The notes under the pieces are model-generated. The model saw only the letters and a list, made by a program, of their open reading frames with translations, did not search any database and was not told the origin of the DNA. The position numbers and the translations under genes were made by a program. Source: Rhodopila sp. (lineage in GTDB: Bacteria; Pseudomonadota; Alphaproteobacteria; Acetobacterales; Acetobacteraceae). Taken from it: a DNA stretch of 35,268 nt. Shown here one piece after another: positions 1 through 11,866 of this stretch (the stretch's first letter is position 1; every line of letters begins with the position of its first letter). The stretch covers positions 1 through 35,268 of the forward strand of contig JARLIN010000315.1 in the NCBI GenBank assembly GCA_031291715.1. Direction: 5' to 3'.

Positions 1-138
1 AACGCGGTGGGGGGGGGGCGGGGGGGGGGGGGGCCCCCTTGGGGGGGGGGGGGGGCGGGGGGCCCCCCCCCCGCCCGGGGGGCCCCCGCCCCGGGGCCCG
101 GGGGGGGGGGGGGGGCCCGCCCCCCCCCCCCCCCGGCC
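1..138. other. Extreme G/C homopolymer low-complexity segment, probable contig-edge or sequencing artefact
   Basis: Almost only runs of G and C (e.g. gggggggggggggg, cccccccccccccc); abruptly normal sequence after about 138. Confidence 0.8.
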
Positions 139-337
139 CATGACGATAGAGCGAAGCCCATGCTTCGTCCGCAGAGAGAAGCCACGCTTCATCCGCACCC
201 TTATCCTGATGCGTATGGGGCCAAGCCCGGCCATCACACAGAAGCAAAGCGTCGTGCCCGCTCCCCTAAGTCAACGGCTACGGGGCTTGAACCCGGGGAT
301 GGCGTGGACAGGGAACTCCGCCCGCATCCACGCCGGC

Positions 338-385
338 ACCGCAAGGCGTCATGGCGGCCCCGCGGCCGCCATGACGCCTTGCGGT
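338..385. repeat. Perfect 22-bp inverted repeat with 4-nt loop, downstream of the acyl-CoA dehydrogenase gene
   Basis: ACCGCAAGGCGTCATGGCGGCC - ccgc - GGCCGCCATGACGCCTTGCGGT. Confidence 0.85.
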
Positions 386-442
386 TGGTGCGCCACCTTT
401 GGCGACCCGATTATTTCGCCTCGAACCCTGAAGGCGACGACG

Positions 443-1598
443 TCAACCCGGCAGCTCCAGCACGTTCTTGGCCAGGATGTTGCGCTGGATTTCGTTGGAC
501 CCAGCATAGATGGTGGACGGACGCGATTGCAGGAACAACCCAGCCGGATTGAGGTCGCGGTTGCCTTCCATCGGTCCGAGCCCGCCGCCGTATTCGCCGG
601 CGATGTCCAGCATCGTCTCGGTAATCCGCTGAAAGAGCTCGGTCTGATTGACTTTCAGCATCGACACATCCTGTCCGAGGCTCTCACCGCGGCGGACCTT
701 CTCCACGAAGGTTTCATAGAGGTCCTTGTGGTCCTCAAGATCGAGCCGCAGGCGCGTGTAGCGGTCCTGGAACTGGTCGTCGTCCCAAACGCCCACCCGC
801 TCCGCCAGCAGCTTCAGCCGCTTAAGCGCATAAGCCGACTGGCGTGGGGAGCCGGAGCCGATCCGCTCGAACCCCAGCAGGGCCTTGGCCATGGTCCAAC
901 CCTTGTTGATCTGGCCGACCAGGTTGTCCTTGGGGACGCGAACGTTGTCGAAGAAGGTTTCGCAGAACTCGTCCGCCATATCGATGTTGGTGATCGGCCG
1001 GACGGTGATGCCGGGTGTGTCCATCGGCACCAGCAGGAAGCTGATGCCGTCCTGCTTCTTCGCCTGCTTGTCGGTGCGGACCAGGAGAAAAATCCAGTTC
1101 GCGTCCATGGCCAGAGATGTCCAGATCTTCTGGCCGTTGACCACCCAATGGTCACCGTCAAGAACCGCCTCGGTGCGCAACGACGCCAGATCCGATCCGG
1201 CGTTCGGCTCGCTGTAGCCCTGGCACCAGATGTGCTCGCCCGAGAGGATTTTCGGCAGGAAGTACTGCTGCTGCTCCGGACGGCCGAACTTGATCAGCAG
1301 CGGGCCGATCATCATCATGCCCATGTCGTTCAGGCGGGCGCAGCCGTAACGCTCCTTCTCCTCCAGGAAGATAAGCTGCTTGCTGGCGGAGATGCCCATA
1401 CCGCCGAACTCTTTCGGCCAGTTCGGGCAGAGCCAACCTTTATCGGCCAGCTTCATGTACCAAGGCTTGTTGTCCTTGAAGTGCAGGCGCTGCGGCGGAT
1501 TGCGGATCTCGGCGGGGTAGTTCGCCTCGATCCACGCACGCACGTGCATGCGGAACTGGTCGTCGGTAAGAGAGTCGAGATCGTTCATGGAAACACCG

Positions 1599-1606
<8 letters not shown>
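443..1606 (-). CDS. Acyl-CoA dehydrogenase
   Basis: 387 aa; CQGYSEPNAGSDLASL, GQKIWTS and C-terminal STIYAGSNEIQRNILAKNVLELPG typical of the ACAD family. Confidence 0.93.
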
Positions 1607-3713
<2,107 letters not shown>

Positions 3714-3760
3714 GGTTCCGTTTCTGTTGGCGCGAGGTTAGGCGAAGCCGGGGCGTTCGG

Positions 3761-4795
3761 CTACAGCACGGCCTCCGCCACCACGCGCAGAACATCGACG
3801 CTGCTGCCCTTCAGCACCATCGTGCCGACATGCCCGGCCTTGGCGACGTCTTTCCACGCCGCCAGCCGGTCCTTGATCCGTTCCGCGGGGCCGCATAGCG
3901 AAATCGCATCGATCAGCGCGTCCGGCACCGCCGCGGCAGCCTCGTTCTTCTTGCCGTCCAGATATAGATCCTGGATGGCTTTCGCCTCGCCCTCGAACCC
4001 CATCTTCGTGACCATATCATTGTAGAAATTTTTCGACCGGGCGCCCATCCCGCCGATATACAACGCCAGTTCCGGGCGGATGGCATCACGGCACGCGGCG
4101 ACATCCGGGCCCATCTTGGCCCGCACGAACGGCGCGGTATCGAAACCCTCCATCGTCTTGCCGACCTTCCGGCGCCCTTCCAGGGTCGGCCCCGTCACGA
4201 CGTCCGGCGCATCCGGCGAGAAGAAGATCGGCAGGTTGCCATCGGCGACCTCACCGGCCGTACGCAAGCCGGCGGGCGTGATCGAGGCCGTGTAGAACGG
4301 CACATTCGGATCGCCATGTGCGATACTGCGCAACGGCCGCCCGAGCCCGGTCGCGTCAGGGCCGTCATAGGGGATGGAATACTGGTCGCCGTGGAACTCC
4401 AGCGGCTTCTCGCGCGCCAGAACCTGCTTGATGATGGCGATGTATTCCTTTGTCCGTTGCATCGGCTTGCCGAAGCGCACGCCGTGCCACCCCTCCACGA
4501 CCTGAGGGCCGGATGGCCCGATCCCGCAGATGAAACGATTGCCCGACAATGCCTGCAGCGAAAGCACGGTCATCGCCGCGCAGGCTGGCGTGCGGGCGGG
4601 CATTTGCATGATGCCCGTCCCGGCCTTGATCCTGGTTGTCCGCGCCAGGATCCAAGCGGCGGGCGATACCGCATCGGTGCTGTAGGATTCCCCAGTCCAG
4701 ACCTGGGAGAATCCCAGCCGCTCCGCTTCCAGGATCATATCCATATCGAGTTTCGGGTGCGGCCCCGACATACCCACCGTGATACCAAGCTGCAT
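3761..4795 (-). CDS. LLM class (luciferase-like) flavin/F420-dependent oxidoreductase
   Basis: 344 aa; MQLGITVGMSGPHPKLDMDMILEAERLGFSQVWTGES..., luciferase-like monooxygenase fold motifs. Confidence 0.85.
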   Translation of the reverse strand: MQLGITVGMSGPHPKLDMDMILEAERLGFSQVWTGESYSTDAVSPAAWILARTTRIKAGTGIMQMPARTPACAAMTVLSLQALSGNRFICGIGPSGPQVVEGWHGVRFGKPMQRTKEYIAIIKQVLAREKPLEFHGDQYSIPYDGPDATGLGRPLRSIAHGDPNVPFYTASITPAGLRTAGEVADGNLPIFFSPDAPDVVTGPTLEGRRKVGKTMEGFDTAPFVRAKMGPDVAACRDAIRPELALYIGGMGARSKNFYNDMVTKMGFEGEAKAIQDLYLDGKKNEAAAAVPDALIDAISLCGPAERIKDRLAAWKDVAKAGHVGTMVLKGSSVDVLRVVAEAVL

Positions 4796-4797
4796 GA

Positions 4798-5751
4798 TTA
4801 ACGAACCTTCGCCATAACGTCGTCGCGGAATCGGCGCAGATTGCCGATTGTTGAATCCAAATCGGCGCCGAACAGACCGAAGTCGAACGCGGTCACGCCG
4901 ACATCCTGAAGCGCCTTTATATCGCCAGCGTAATCCGCCGCGCCGCCAGTGAACAGTTTCCGCTCGCCATCGACCGTGCCTTTCGGCTGGGCCTCGGGAT
5001 TCGAGGACACACGATACGCCAGCGCCACCGCCGCCGGATTCCGGCCAGCCTTTTCCGTCAGCGCCCGCAGCTTGGCGGCACCGGCCTTGAACCGGGTCAG
5101 CGTGTCCATCGGGAACTGAGGATTGGTGCCGATCGGGTACCAGGCGTCGCCATACCGCGCTGTCCGCCGCATCGCCGGGCCGCTCTCGCCGCCCACCCAG
5201 ATCGGGATCGACCCCTGCGGCGGTTTCGGCGGAAACAGCACGTCCTTGAACTGGACGTATTTGCCGTTGAACTTCGGCTCATCCGCCGTCCAAAGTTCCT
5301 TGCAGACCGCCATGAATTCGTCGGTCACGGCGCCGCGTTCGGCGAATGGCGGGGCGCCGATGGCGATGAATTCTTCCTCGCACCAGCCGGCGCCGATCCC
5401 CAGCGTCAGCCTGCCCTTCGACAGGTAGTCGATCGTGGCCAGGATTTTCGCCGTCAGCACCGCCGGCCGGTGCGGCACGACCATCACCGAGGTGACAATC
5501 CGCAGCTTTTTCGTGGCCGCCGCGATGAACGTGGCCGCGGTCAACTGCTCCAATCTTGGAGCCGCCGCACCCGACGGAAATTCGCCGGAGTCGGAATACG
5601 GATACCGCGACGCGATGCTGGTCGGGATCATCACGTGATCGCTCACCGTGACGTAATCGTAGCCGAGCGTTTCCGCTTCCGTGGCGATACGCAGCAGGCT
5701 GTCGGGTTCGATCAACGGGCCGCTCGTCGGGGCGCTGCAACCGATCTGCAT
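4798..5751 (-). CDS. LLM class F420-dependent oxidoreductase
   Basis: Starts MQIGCSAPTSGPLIEP at CAT 5749-5751, preceded by GAGGAA-type SD on the minus strand; VVPHRPAVLTAKILATIDYLSKGRLTLGIGAGWCEEEF motif. Confidence 0.87.
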   Translation of the reverse strand: MQIGCSAPTSGPLIEPDSLLRIATEAETLGYDYVTVSDHVMIPTSIASRYPYSDSGEFPSGAAAPRLEQLTAATFIAAATKKLRIVTSVMVVPHRPAVLTAKILATIDYLSKGRLTLGIGAGWCEEEFIAIGAPPFAERGAVTDEFMAVCKELWTADEPKFNGKYVQFKDVLFPPKPPQGSIPIWVGGESGPAMRRTARYGDAWYPIGTNPQFPMDTLTRFKAGAAKLRALTEKAGRNPAAVALAYRVSSNPEAQPKGTVDGERKLFTGGAADYAGDIKALQDVGVTAFDFGLFGADLDSTIGNLRRFRDDVMAKVR

Positions 5752-5770
5752 TCGTTCCTCCTGCTTGGAT

Positions 5771-5794
5771 TGTGTTATCCAGCCCGATAGCACA
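5771..5794. promoter_or_regulatory. Candidate operator between divergent LLM genes
   Basis: Inverted repeat TGTGTTATC-cagccc-GATAGCACA, 8/9 symmetric, in the 80-bp divergent intergenic gap. Confidence 0.4.
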
Positions 5795-5831
5795 CGATGC
5801 GGCGCAAAGAGGCAACGGGGGCGGTTCCAAG

Positions 5832-6788
5832 ATGGACTTCGGTATCCACATCGGCACGCGCGGCTGTCTGACCACGCGTGAGAACATTATGGCAATGGCG
5901 TCCAGCGCAGAGGCGAGCGGTTACGCCATTATCGGCGTGGCCGATCACCTGATCGTCCCGGTCCACACGGATGTGCGCTATCCCTATACCGCCGACGGGA
6001 TCTGGCCCGGCGCCCCGACCGGGGAGTGCTTCGACGCCATCGCCACCCTGACGTTCCTCGCCGGATTCACCCAACGGATCAAACTGCTGACATCCGTGCT
6101 GGTGGTCCCTCACCGGCCGGCGGTGCTGACGGCGAAGCTGTTCACCACCGCCGATGTGTTGTCCGGTGGCCGGGTTATCGCCGGCGTCGGTTCGGGCTGG
6201 ATGAAGGAAGAGTTCGCGGCGCTGGAGACCCCGCCGTTCGAGGATCGCGGCGCCGTGACCGACGAATATATCCGCGCCTGGAAGTCGCTGTGGACAGAGG
6301 ACCGGCCTTCGATCGACGGCAAATTCGTGAAGTTCGACAACGTGGTGTTCAAGCCGAAGCCGGTATCGAAGCCGCATCCGCCGATCTGGGTCGGTGGCGA
6401 GAGCGCCCCTGCCCTGCGCCGGGCGGCACAGATGGGCGATGGTTGGTATCCGGTGTCGAACAATGCTCACATTCTGATGAACACGCCCGCCACGCTGAAG
6501 GCCGGCATCGACCGCCTGTACCGGGCGGCCGAAAAGGCCGGACGCGATCCAACGTCGATCGACATCGCCTATGTCTGGTTCATGCCGCCGCACTGGACCG
6601 CCAAAACCAATGCCGAAGGCCAGCGGCAGATGTTCACCGGAAGCGCGGACGATATGCTGGCGGACGCAGCCGCTTTCCGCGACGTCGGCGTCAAGCACTT
6701 GATCGTCTATCCGCAACAGCCGACAATCGAGGCAACACTGGACGTCCAGCAGCGCTTTGCCGAGGACGTAGTACGGAAGTCATCATGA
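5832..6788 (+). CDS. LLM class F420-dependent oxidoreductase
   Basis: MDFGIHIGTRGCLTTRENIMAMASSAEASGYAIIGVADHL...; VVPHRPAVLTAKLFTTADVLSGGRVIAGVGSGWMKEEF; ATGA overlap with fbiC. Confidence 0.87.
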   Translation: MDFGIHIGTRGCLTTRENIMAMASSAEASGYAIIGVADHLIVPVHTDVRYPYTADGIWPGAPTGECFDAIATLTFLAGFTQRIKLLTSVLVVPHRPAVLTAKLFTTADVLSGGRVIAGVGSGWMKEEFAALETPPFEDRGAVTDEYIRAWKSLWTEDRPSIDGKFVKFDNVVFKPKPVSKPHPPIWVGGESAPALRRAAQMGDGWYPVSNNAHILMNTPATLKAGIDRLYRAAEKAGRDPTSIDIAYVWFMPPHWTAKTNAEGQRQMFTGSADDMLADAAAFRDVGVKHLIVYPQQPTIEATLDVQQRFAEDVVRKSS

Positions 6789-9136
6789 TCGATCTGACCT
6801 GGCTGGAATCCGCGCCTCTGCCCGAGTTGATGGCACAGGCGGCGCAGAAGCGCGACGAGGCATTCGGGCGAAATATCTCGTACTCCCGAAAAGTCTTCAT
6901 CCCGCTGACGAAGCTGTGCCGTGACGTCTGTCACTACTGCACCTTCGCGGAACGTCCCCGTGCCGGACATGCGGCCTATCTGTCGGCGGACGAGGTCCTG
7001 GCCATCGCCCGTGCCGGTGAAGCCGCCGGCTGCACCGAGGCATTGTTCACCCTCGGCGACAAACCCGAACTGCGTTACCGCGCGGCGCGGGAAGCGCTGG
7101 CGGAACTGGGCCACGAGACGACGATCAGCTACCTGCGCGAGATGTGCGCGCTGGTGCTGAAGGAAACCAGCCTGCTGCCGCACGTGAACCCCGGCGTCAT
7201 GACGCGGGAGGAAATCGCCAGCCTGCGGGAGGTATCCGCCAGCCAGGGCATCATGCTGGAATCCACCAGCGAACGCCTGTGCGAACAAGGCGGCGTCCAC
7301 TACGGCTCCCCCGACAAACTGCCGGCGGTGCGGCTGGAAACGATCCGGCTCGCCGGCGAGCTGGCGGTGCCGTTCACCACCGGCATCCTGATCGGGATCG
7401 GCGAAACCCGAGCGGAACGTCTCGATGCGTTGATCGCGATCCGCGACCTGCATGAAACCCACGGGCACATCCAGGAAGTCATCGTTCAGAACTTCCGCGC
7501 CAAGCCTGATACCAAGCTGGCGAACGCCGACGAACCCGACTTGCTCGACCTTCTCTGGACCATTGCCGCCGCCCGGCTGATCCTGCCGGCCGACGTGCAT
7601 GTCCAGGCGCCGCCCAACCTGTCACCGGGCGTCTATCAGAAGCTCATCGGCGCCGGCATCGACGACTGGGGCGGGGTGTCCCCGGTCACGCCGGATCACG
7701 TCAACCCGGAAGCGCCGTGGCCGGAACTGGAAGCGCTGGGACTGCGCACGGCGGAGATGGACAAGATCCTGGTGCCGCGCCTGCCGGTCTATCCGGCCTG
7801 GGCGGCGGAGCCTGGGCGATGGCTGCATCCCAAGGTGGCGACGCGGGTGATGCAGTCAGCCGACGCCGAAGGCTGGGCACGGGACGATGACTGGGCGCCC
7901 GGCCTGACCTTCGCCCCGAAAGCGCGCGGCATTCTACTGAACAAGGTCGATCCCGCGCTGGAACGGATCATCGACCGGGCAACCGCCGGCAAGCGGCTGG
8001 ACGAACCCGAGATCGTCCGCCTGTTCGGGGCTCGCGACGCAGATTATGAGCGAGTCATCACGGTGGCCGACGAACTCCGCAAGGCGGTGAGCGGCAACAC
8101 GGTTCGTTACGTCGTCAACCGGAACATCAACTACACCAACATCTGCTATTATCGCTGCAAGTTCTGTGCGTTCTCCAAGGGCAAGACGCACGACGCATTG
8201 CGCGGCACGCCGTACGACCTGGAGATGGGCGAGATCGTCCGCCGATCGCAGGAGGCCTGGGATCGCGGCGCCACGGAAGTCTGCCTGCAAGGCGGCATCC
8301 ACCCGGACTATACCGGCGACACCTATGTGAACATCTGCAAGGCGATCAAGGCCGCGGTCCCGGGGATGCACATTCATGCGTTCTCGCCGCTGGAGGTCCA
8401 TCAGGGGGCGGCGACGCTGGGACTGTCGTTGACGGAATTCCTGGCACGCCTGAAGGACGCCGGATTGAGCACCCTGCCCGGCACCGCGGCCGAGATCCTG
8501 GACGACGAAATCCGCGCCATTATCTGCCCGGACAAGATCAACACGCAGGAGTGGGTTGATGTCGCTCGCGCCGCGCACGGACTGGGGCTGCGGACGACGT
8601 CCACCATCATGTATGGACATGTCGAAACGCCGCTGAACTGGGCTCGGCATTTGCTCGTGCTGCGCGACCTGCAGGCGGAAACCGGCGGGTTCACGGAATT
8701 CGTTCCCCTGCCCTTCGTGCATATGGAAGCGCCGATGTATCTGCGCGGCCTGGCCCGCAAGGGTCCGACGTTGCGGGAGGCGATCCTGATGCACGCCGTC
8801 TCGCGCCTGGTGCTGCATCCGCTGATCACCAACATCCAGACGTCGTGGGTGAAGATGGGGCCGGAGGGCGCGGCCATGTGCCTGAACGCGGGTGCCAACG
8901 ACATGGGCGGCACGCTGATGAACGAAAGCATCTCCCGTGCCGCCGGCACCCAGCACGGTCAGGAATTCCCCCCCGAGGCGATGGAACAGTTGATCGGTTC
9001 CCTGGTCCGCACGCCGACGCAACGCGATACGCTGTATCGTCCGGTTGGCAATGAGCGGCGGGTGGTGTCGTTCAATGCGGCGGAGCTTGCGCCGATTGTG
9101 CAGACGCCACCTCGGAAGGTGATGGCGGCGGAGTAG
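6785..9136 (+). CDS. fbiC: FO synthase, CofG-CofH fusion (7,8-didemethyl-8-hydroxy-5-deazariboflavin synthase)
   Basis: 783 aa with two radical-SAM CxxxCxxC motifs: CRDVCHYCTF (CofG half) and CYYRCKFCAF (CofH half), plus GGIHPDYTGDTY. Confidence 0.95.
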   Translation: MIDLTWLESAPLPELMAQAAQKRDEAFGRNISYSRKVFIPLTKLCRDVCHYCTFAERPRAGHAAYLSADEVLAIARAGEAAGCTEALFTLGDKPELRYRAAREALAELGHETTISYLREMCALVLKETSLLPHVNPGVMTREEIASLREVSASQGIMLESTSERLCEQGGVHYGSPDKLPAVRLETIRLAGELAVPFTTGILIGIGETRAERLDALIAIRDLHETHGHIQEVIVQNFRAKPDTKLANADEPDLLDLLWTIAAARLILPADVHVQAPPNLSPGVYQKLIGAGIDDWGGVSPVTPDHVNPEAPWPELEALGLRTAEMDKILVPRLPVYPAWAAEPGRWLHPKVATRVMQSADAEGWARDDDWAPGLTFAPKARGILLNKVDPALERIIDRATAGKRLDEPEIVRLFGARDADYERVITVADELRKAVSGNTVRYVVNRNINYTNICYYRCKFCAFSKGKTHDALRGTPYDLEMGEIVRRSQEAWDRGATEVCLQGGIHPDYTGDTYVNICKAIKAAVPGMHIHAFSPLEVHQGAATLGLSLTEFLARLKDAGLSTLPGTAAEILDDEIRAIICPDKINTQEWVDVARAAHGLGLRTTSTIMYGHVETPLNWARHLLVLRDLQAETGGFTEFVPLPFVHMEAPMYLRGLARKGPTLREAILMHAVSRLVLHPLITNIQTSWVKMGPEGAAMCLNAGANDMGGTLMNESISRAAGTQHGQEFPPEAMEQLIGSLVRTPTQRDTLYRPVGNERRVVSFNAAELAPIVQTPPRKVMAAE

Positions 9137-9300
9137 CGGCGGCAGCGATCGACCAGAGTGGAAACCCGTCGGGCGAGCCAGCCGCCGCTGCCGCGCTCGC
9201 CACATGCGGCAACCACAGCGGCGACGGCATGGAGGCCTGTCTTATTTCCGTGCCTCACACATGGGGTGCATTCCATGGCCTGTGACGGCGCAAGGTCGAT

Positions 9301-9330
9301 CCGCGTTCATCTGCGTTCATCTGCGGTTCC
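9301..9330. repeat. Short tandem GCGTTCATCT repeat (2+ units), possible dispersed intergenic repeat
   Basis: ccGCGTTCATCTGCGTTCATCTGCGgttcc; reverse complement GGAACCGCAGATGAACGCAGATGAACGCGG. Confidence 0.5.
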
Positions 9331-9466
9331 ATAACTTCTCCGGCGACCACATTCCGTCAAATCACGGGTCACGATTCGGCGGTTCAGCAAGCAGCGTTCG
9401 GGCCATCTCCGGAATTTCGTTCTTGATTTACCCCACAACCTGAGGTAGAGAACCGTCACCGAAATC

Positions 9467-10126
9467 ATGCCAGCCGAGGCACAAGCCATGCCCCATCCCG
9501 CCACCATCACCGCCGCAGTCTTCGAGAAAATCCTCGCCTTCCTCGCGCCGCTGTTTGTGGGTGCTGGGACAGGCGACATCGGCGCGGCGCGGGAGGCAGC
9601 GAGCGCGACACTCAGCAGCTACGGAGCGCGGACAGATCGGGAGTTGCGCCTCGCCGCCCTCAGCATCGCTTTTGCCTTCGGTGCCCTGGATGCACTGAGC
9701 CGAGCGGCCGATCCGGAACTGGCGTTGAACCAGGTGATGCGGCTGCGCGGCAACGCCAATGCGCTGAACCGTGCGGCGCAGCAGAATGAGACCAGGTTGG
9801 AGAAGCTGCGGAAGCAACCGCCGGTTGCGATCGAAGAGGAAGCCGCGGAGGCGACACCGGAGGCGCCAACCGAAGCCCTTCCCGCCAGCAGCGCGACCGC
9901 CGACCTGCTCGCCTTCGCCCGCTCCAAGCTGAAATCCATGATGGGCGCCGCGACCCCGGCGCCCCCTGCTCCAGCGCCTGTTGTTCCGTTATCGCGCCAG
10001 CAACGGCGGGCCGCGGAACGCAAGGCGGAAAAGGTTCGGCAGCGGCAACAGGAGGAAGCAAGACGGGCGCAACGGGCGGCGGAGCGGATGGCCACGGTTC
10101 GCGAGACGGCGCGGGCGAGCGCCTGA
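9467..10126 (+). CDS. Hypothetical protein with Ala/Glu-rich, basic coiled-coil C-terminus
   Basis: 219-aa ORF between fbiC and the convergent cofC; C-terminal LSRQQRRAAERKAEKVRQRQQEEARRAQRAAERM; no family recognised. Confidence 0.55.
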   Translation: MPAEAQAMPHPATITAAVFEKILAFLAPLFVGAGTGDIGAAREAASATLSSYGARTDRELRLAALSIAFAFGALDALSRAADPELALNQVMRLRGNANALNRAAQQNETRLEKLRKQPPVAIEEEAAEATPEAPTEALPASSATADLLAFARSKLKSMMGAATPAPPAPAPVVPLSRQQRRAAERKAEKVRQRQQEEARRAQRAAERMATVRETARASA

Positions 10127-10253
10127 TCGACAATAAGACCTACTCAACGCTCCCGTCCGCCGGCGCTGGACGAGTCGTTACGCTGGCTAACCGGAACGTT
10201 TCGGCCTGACAGCATCGCGGGGCGGGCCTCGACTCTCGCCGCCCTGTGGGCCG

Positions 10254-10901
10254 CTAAAACCCAAACCGCTCCAACAACGCCAACGTCCGTGTCGGAATCC
10301 GCGGCCGTGCCGCCATGAATGCCCGTAAGTCTGCCGGATGATCGATATCCAACCCAATTCCCGGCAGCCGCACGATCGTCGGCTCAATCCCCTGCGCCCG
10401 AGCCGCCATCAGATGCGGAAAGTAACTATCATCCCCAAATCGCAGCGGCACAGAAAACGGTGGCGCGCACAACACCGCATTCGACCCCAGCTCATCATGC
10501 GCCGGCACGATGGTGAACGACGGCGCAGGCAGACACGACGAAACCACCGCATCGATCTCCGCCGAGGTCACCCGCGGAATATCCCCCGGCACAGTCAGCA
10601 GCGCGCCCTTCCCTTCCGCCGCCAACACCCGCGCCATCCCGTTCACCGCCCCGGTATGCCCGTCCAGCGCCCCCTCGGTCACCACCCGGGCGCCATACCG
10701 TTCCGCCAACGAAGCCGCCACCGGATCGATCGTATTCACCAAAATTCCAGCCAGCCGTGTCGCCCCGGCCAATGCCGAAAGCACATCCTCCAGCATCGTC
10801 GCCGCCAGTACCTCGCGCTGCCCGGCCGTCAGAACCGACGCCGTCCGCTGCTTCGCCCCGGTAAATGCCTTGACCGGAACGGCCGCCCAGACATCGATCA
10901 T
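10254..10901 (-). CDS. cofC: 2-phospho-L-lactate / phosphoenolpyruvate guanylyltransferase family protein (CofC/FbiD)
   Basis: MIDVWAAVPVKAFTGAKQRTASVLTAGQREVLAATMLEDVLSAL..., LLTVPGDIPRVT, GSNAVLCAPP, DIDHPADLRAFM; ATGA overlap with cofD. Confidence 0.92.
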   Translation of the reverse strand: MIDVWAAVPVKAFTGAKQRTASVLTAGQREVLAATMLEDVLSALAGATRLAGILVNTIDPVAASLAERYGARVVTEGALDGHTGAVNGMARVLAAEGKGALLTVPGDIPRVTSAEIDAVVSSCLPAPSFTIVPAHDELGSNAVLCAPPFSVPLRFGDDSYFPHLMAARAQGIEPTIVRLPGIGLDIDHPADLRAFMAARPRIPTRTLALLERFGF

Positions 10902-11866
10902 TTGCGGCCGTGGTGCCGCAAGCCACGCAGTTCCCGCCGCCGCAGGACCGCTGCCGCATCCATGACGATCTTTGCCAGAGCCTCCCGGTCCTCCATCGTC
11001 GTCATCAGCGTCTGCGCCAATGTCACCCGCGCATCGATCGAGACCACCTCCGACATATCCGCATGGTCGATTACATACCCATCCAACAGATCGGCATAAC
11101 GTTGCGCCACGGTGCCCGCCGAAGGATCCATCCCCAGCTCCGTCATCATCTTCGCCGTCGGCCCCTTCACCGCCCGGCCCGCAATGATCGGAGAAACCGC
11201 GATGATCGGCGCCTTGCATGCCATCAGCGCCTGCCGCACCCCGGGGATCGCCAGGATCGGCTCGACGCTGATGAACGGATTGGACGGGCAGATCACCACC
11301 GCCTCCAGCGACGGATCGGCCAGCGCAGCGATGAATGCCGGATGCGGCTTGGCCGCCCCCGCCCCCTGGAACTGCAATTCGCTCACCACCGGCTCGCACC
11401 GCCGATGCACGAAATACTCCTGGAAATCGAGCCACCCGAGGTCCGTTAGCAACCGCGTCCGCACCGGATCGTCCGTCATCGGCACGACCCGAGGCCCCAC
11501 GCCCATGCGCCGGCACAGATCGGCCGTCACGGCGGACAGGCTCTCCCCAGCCTTGAGCCGCCGCGTTCGCTCGACATGCAGCGCCATATCGCGGTCGCCG
11601 AGGCGGAACCAGGTCTCGCCGCCCAAAGCCTCCATCGTCTCCATGAACGACCAGGTCTCGTCGTACCGACCCCACCCGACTTCCCGGTTGGCCAATCCGG
11701 CCAGCGTATAAGCCACGGTGTCGATGTCAGGCGAAATCGACAGGCCCAGATGCTCGAAATCGTCGCCGGTGTTGACGACGACCAGCAAATTCTCGGGCGG
11801 CATGATGCGCGACAGACCGAGGGCCAGCTTGGCGCCCCCTACCCCGCCGGATAAGGCGATAATCAC
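10898..11866 (-). CDS. cofD: 2-phospho-L-lactate transferase (CofD/FbiA)
   Basis: MIIALSGGVGGAKLALGLSRIMPPENLLVVVNTGDDFEHLGLSISPDIDTVAYTLAG, CPSNPFISVEPILAIPG: CofD hallmarks. Confidence 0.96.
   Translation of the reverse strand: MIIALSGGVGGAKLALGLSRIMPPENLLVVVNTGDDFEHLGLSISPDIDTVAYTLAGLANREVGWGRYDETWSFMETMEALGGETWFRLGDRDMALHVERTRRLKAGESLSAVTADLCRRMGVGPRVVPMTDDPVRTRLLTDLGWLDFQEYFVHRRCEPVVSELQFQGAGAAKPHPAFIAALADPSLEAVVICPSNPFISVEPILAIPGVRQALMACKAPIIAVSPIIAGRAVKGPTAKMMTELGMDPSAGTVAQRYADLLDGYVIDHADMSEVVSIDARVTLAQTLMTTMEDREALAKIVMDAAAVLRRRELRGLRHHGRK

Noticed and set aside
6707-9205. Minus-strand ORFs opposite fbiC (297 and 423 aa)
   Set aside because: Antisense shadows of a well-supported radical-SAM gene.
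10910-11854. Plus-strand ORFs opposite cofD
   Set aside because: Low-complexity Arg/Pro-rich shadow translations; cofD motifs unambiguous on the minus strand.
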